Positions 61,616 to 64,000 of a stretch of DNA of 64,000 nt are shown in pieces. Within the stretch, counting starts at the first letter, position 1, and each line of letters begins with the position of its first letter. The notes beneath the pieces were generated by a model. It was not told the origin of the DNA and ran no database searches. It saw nothing but the letters and a program-made list of their open reading frames with translations. Both the position numbers and the translations under genes were made by a program. Source of the DNA: Kryptolebias marmoratus (Eukaryota; Chordata; Actinopteri; Cyprinodontiformes; Rivulidae); assembly GCF_001649575.2 (NCBI RefSeq), contig NC_051446.1, positions 21,929,030 to 21,993,029 of the forward strand. The letters run 5' to 3'.

Positions 61616-63537
61616 GTTAGTTTTTGAGATGGAAAATACACAACATATTACACTTAGACACACATAAAAACCTAAGGCTTATAGTTTAATCGTGTCTGCC
61701 CCTGGTTCTGTATTTAACCTCTGTTTCAGACCTGTTTTGTTTTGGGAAATGACAAATATGTGAATAAGAGCTGTTGTCTTTTTAAAAAATGTTGGCCATT
61801 TTATATCACAATATATGTGAACACAGAATAAGATGGAAGGAAATATTTTTTCACATCTAACAGACTGTATCTCTGTCTGTGTGCAGTGTTGATGATGTGA
61901 AGGAGGAGGAAACTGAGGTCTCCTGCTCCCCTGAGGCATCCTGTACCCCGAGGAGAGGCAGACCGAGAGGCAAACGCTCCAGGTCAGAGACGCTGTCTGG
62001 TGATGTTGCTGGCTGGAAGAGTGAAAAGGAGCCTGACAGCTTGCCGCACCCCCCGTTGCATTTCCTGCCTAAAAGAAAGCCAGGCGTGCAGCCGCCCCTT
62101 TCACGACATGCGACCAGTCCGTCTCCATCAGAGCTGTTCATGATGTACTTCGACCAGGCTGCCGTTCAAACGCTGTGCGACAACACAAATAAAAACGTAG
62201 CGAAGAATATTGCTGCGGGCAAAAAATTCAGTTGGACTGAGCTCAGAAAGGCAGAGATGTATCAGTACATTGGGCTCACGCTGTACATGGGCATGCTGAA
62301 GCTGCCAAAGGTCAAAGATTTTTGGCGCGGCAGTTCCATCTTTCATGTGCCGTATCCTCACACAGTCATGTCCAGAGCCCGGTTCCTCGCCATCGCTTGG
62401 AACGTTCATATGAGTAACCCTGCGAAAGACGTGTTCAATGACAGCAGAAAAGGCACAGCTGATTATGACTGCCTGCAAAGAGTACGCCCCCTGTACGACC
62501 ATTTACGTGCAGCCTGCAAGGCTGTGTACCATCCTCAGCAGAACCTCTCTGTGGATGAGCGATTGGTCGCCACCAGGGCCAGAATTTTCCAGAAGCAGTA
62601 CTTAAATAATAAGCTGTCAAAGTCAGGGATAAAACTTTTCGTGTTGTCTGACAACACAGGCTACACTGTTGATTTCAGCATTTACACGGGGAGGTCCACT
62701 CTGGGAACTGGAAAGGGGCTGTCATTTGAAGCCATGATGACTCTTGTCAACAAAAACTACCTGGGATCTGGTTATCACGTTTACTGTGATAACTTTTATA
62801 CCAGCCCCGAACTGTTCCACCACCTTTATGACCTGGGGATTGGGGCCTGTGGGACGTATCAGGACACAAGAATCGGCGTCCCAAAAACAAAAGCTAACGC
62901 TCTGTCCAAGAAGTCTCCACAGGGGACAATCAGGTGGATCAGAAAGGGACCTCTCGTTTTCATCAAGTGGATGGACACGAGGGAGGTGCGTGTGTGCTCT
63001 ACCGTCCACACTGCCTTCTCAGGGGACACGGTAAAACGAGCGTGCAAGGTTAGCGGAAAAGAAACGGACGTGAAGGTGCCGACGGCTGTGAAGGACTGCT
63101 ACCGCTTCATGTGTGGAGTTGGCCTGTCAGACCAGCTGATCGGCTCCTACTCCTCATGGAGGAAGAGCAGAAAGTGGTATGTGACAGCGCTGCATCATTT
63201 TATTGACATCGCTGCGACAAACAGCTACCTGCTGCACAAGGAGCTGTGTGGGAGACTGAGGCAGCAGGCGATGACACACCAGGCCTTCCAGGAACAGCTG
63301 ACGGCTGAGCTCTGCGGAGTTCACGCACAAGTAACCCCAATGAGCTATCATCACTTCCCCGTTGCCATTGTTGAGGGGACGTCTGGCCAACTGAAGGCCA
63401 CACAGGGCCGCAGGAAGTGCGGGTTTTGTGGGAAGTGCACTCCCTTCATGTGCGAGGCATGTAGAGTTCCCCTGTGCGTTATCTTGGACAGGAACTGTCA
63501 CAAGGCCTTTCACACCCCTGGTGCCGCTGAAAACTAA
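61425..63537 (+). CDS. piggyBac transposase-derived protein, PGBD4-like, two exons
   Basis: CDS 61425-61615 joined to 61887-63537, 613 residues, stop TAA. Exon 1 uses the ATG at 61425 and splices in phase 2 (GAAAT|gttagt, then gtgtgcag|TGTTGATG), giving HEIVDDVKEEE across the junction. Features: basic NLS-like KPKRARR (residues 5-11), an acidic Ser/Asp-rich stretch, an AT-hook-like GRPRGKR (about 88-94), then the DDE_Tnp_1_7-type core from about residue 143. The first Asp is in NLSVDERL (Asp287) and the second in VYCDNFYTSP (Asp365). The third position, GGVD in active family members, reads CGVG (Gly476), with the following DQ Asp kept (Asp479). A C-terminal Cys/His-rich region (Cys575 to His606) is the zinc-binding, end-recognition type. 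The frame is intact. Confidence 0.9.
61616..61886 (+). other. PGBD4-like gene intron
   Basis: A 271-bp AT-rich GT-AG intron with in-frame stops. Its presence shows the gene is not a processed copy. Confidence 0.75.
61887..63537 (+). CDS. PGBD4-like gene, exon 2 (transposase core)
   Basis: It carries the whole catalytic core and the Cys-rich C-terminus in one open frame. Core landmarks: SPSELFMMYF, YIGLTLYMGMLKLP, SVDERLVATRARI, LSDNTGYTVDFSIYTG, YCDNFYTSPELF, CGVGLSDQLIGSYSS, HHFIDIAATNSYLLHKEL and CGFCGKC. Confidence 0.92.
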
Positions 63538-63684
63538 TGTTCAGCTTTGTGTTTTTCTGGTTAAAAGTTCCCGGGACACTTAGAACGCCGTTATAAGTGT
63601 TGCAAATTGTGCACAGTGTGCATTTTATTGTCATTTTTGCTCTAATTTATAATTATTTACTGTAGCTCAAAAATGAACAAACTC

Positions 63685-63690
63685 AATAAA
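63685..63690 (+). terminator. Poly(A) signal of the PGBD4-like gene
   Basis: AATAAA 148 bases after the stop codon, followed by a GT-rich tgtttgggggtttg element, a good cleavage/polyadenylation context. Confidence 0.7.
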
Positions 63691-64000
63691 TGTTTGGGGG
63701 TTTGAACAAATTTTAACACTTTTCTTTTACATTTGAGGGATACATCTTTGAGATTTTCTTATTTGAAAAACGTACAAAAATGTTTAATTTCTCTTCAGTT
63801 CATTAATCTTTTTTATGGCGTCTTAGTTAGTTACTATGCATTGTTACACAGATATTAATAAAATTTAGTATATTAAGGTTGAATTGATGTATAGCAGATT
63901 AAAATAATCCAAGAAGTTGCACTCCAGCTTGTAAAAAGCAGCTCTGATGTTGTTCTATGGAAGGTCAGAGGGTCAGATTAGTGCACCTGACACAAAAAAC
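63691..64000. other. 3' flank, nothing recognised
   Basis: AT-rich flank with several TTAA sites but no clear piggyBac terminal inverted repeat. Confidence 0.5.

Noticed and set aside
61879..61886. Start of the long piggyBac frame at a GTG at 61879.
   Set aside because: GTG is not an initiator here. An acceptor (gtgtgcag) ends at 61886 and joins in phase to the ATG exon at 61425.
62128..63513. Minus-strand frames of 60-124 codons under the piggyBac gene.
   Set aside because: They are antisense shadows of the intact transposase frame.

Overview
The window looks like a stretch of a ray-finned (probably acanthopterygian) fish genome. It has vertebrate genes with GT-AG introns, AT-rich non-coding DNA with long CA/TG tracts, and a high density of DNA-transposon and retroelement debris. 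The species cannot be fixed from the sequence.

Region 1 (1-11780, + strand) is the 3' part of an NMDA receptor GluN2 gene. Six exons are present: the end of M1, the pore loop with M3, the S2 half of the ligand-binding domain in three pieces, M4, and one large exon for the intracellular tail ending in ESEV. Residues at diagnostic sites and the tail end fit GluN2C (grin2c) better than 2A, 2B or 2D. The 5' exons lie outside the window.

Region 2 (11781-58796) is about 47 kb with no gene I can support. It holds CA/TG microsatellites, several solo-LTR-like remnants, one hAT-type MITE with an exact 8-bp target duplication, a second MITE-like element, a LINE 3' tail, and two diverged copies of one long repeat. 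It also holds most copies of an abundant interspersed repeat; I count at least 16 copies in the window, including three in grin2c introns. Many copies of that repeat carry two or three tandem internal modules, and their ends share an inverted TATCGCCCGC-like motif.

Region 3 (58797-60659, - strand) holds the last four exons of an armadillo-repeat gene. Its exon sequence aligns by eye with the N-terminal part of SmgGDS (RAP1GDS1), but the protein leaves the armadillo pattern after about three repeats and ends in a Cys/Trp-containing C-terminal region I do not recognise. It converges on grin2c. Its first exon is unresolved.

Region 4 (61240-63690, + strand) is a two-exon, intact, 613-residue piggyBac-derived (PGBD4-like) gene. 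It has a CpG/ETS/CRE-type promoter, an AT-hook-like segment, the transposase core and a C-terminal zinc-binding region. The third catalytic aspartate position reads Gly, so it may be a domesticated or catalytically altered copy. Its promoter is divergent to the armadillo gene and could be shared.

No multi-gene system is evident. The items most worth a second look are the modular repeat family, the unusual C-terminus of the SmgGDS-like protein, and the piggyBac gene with a changed catalytic motif.
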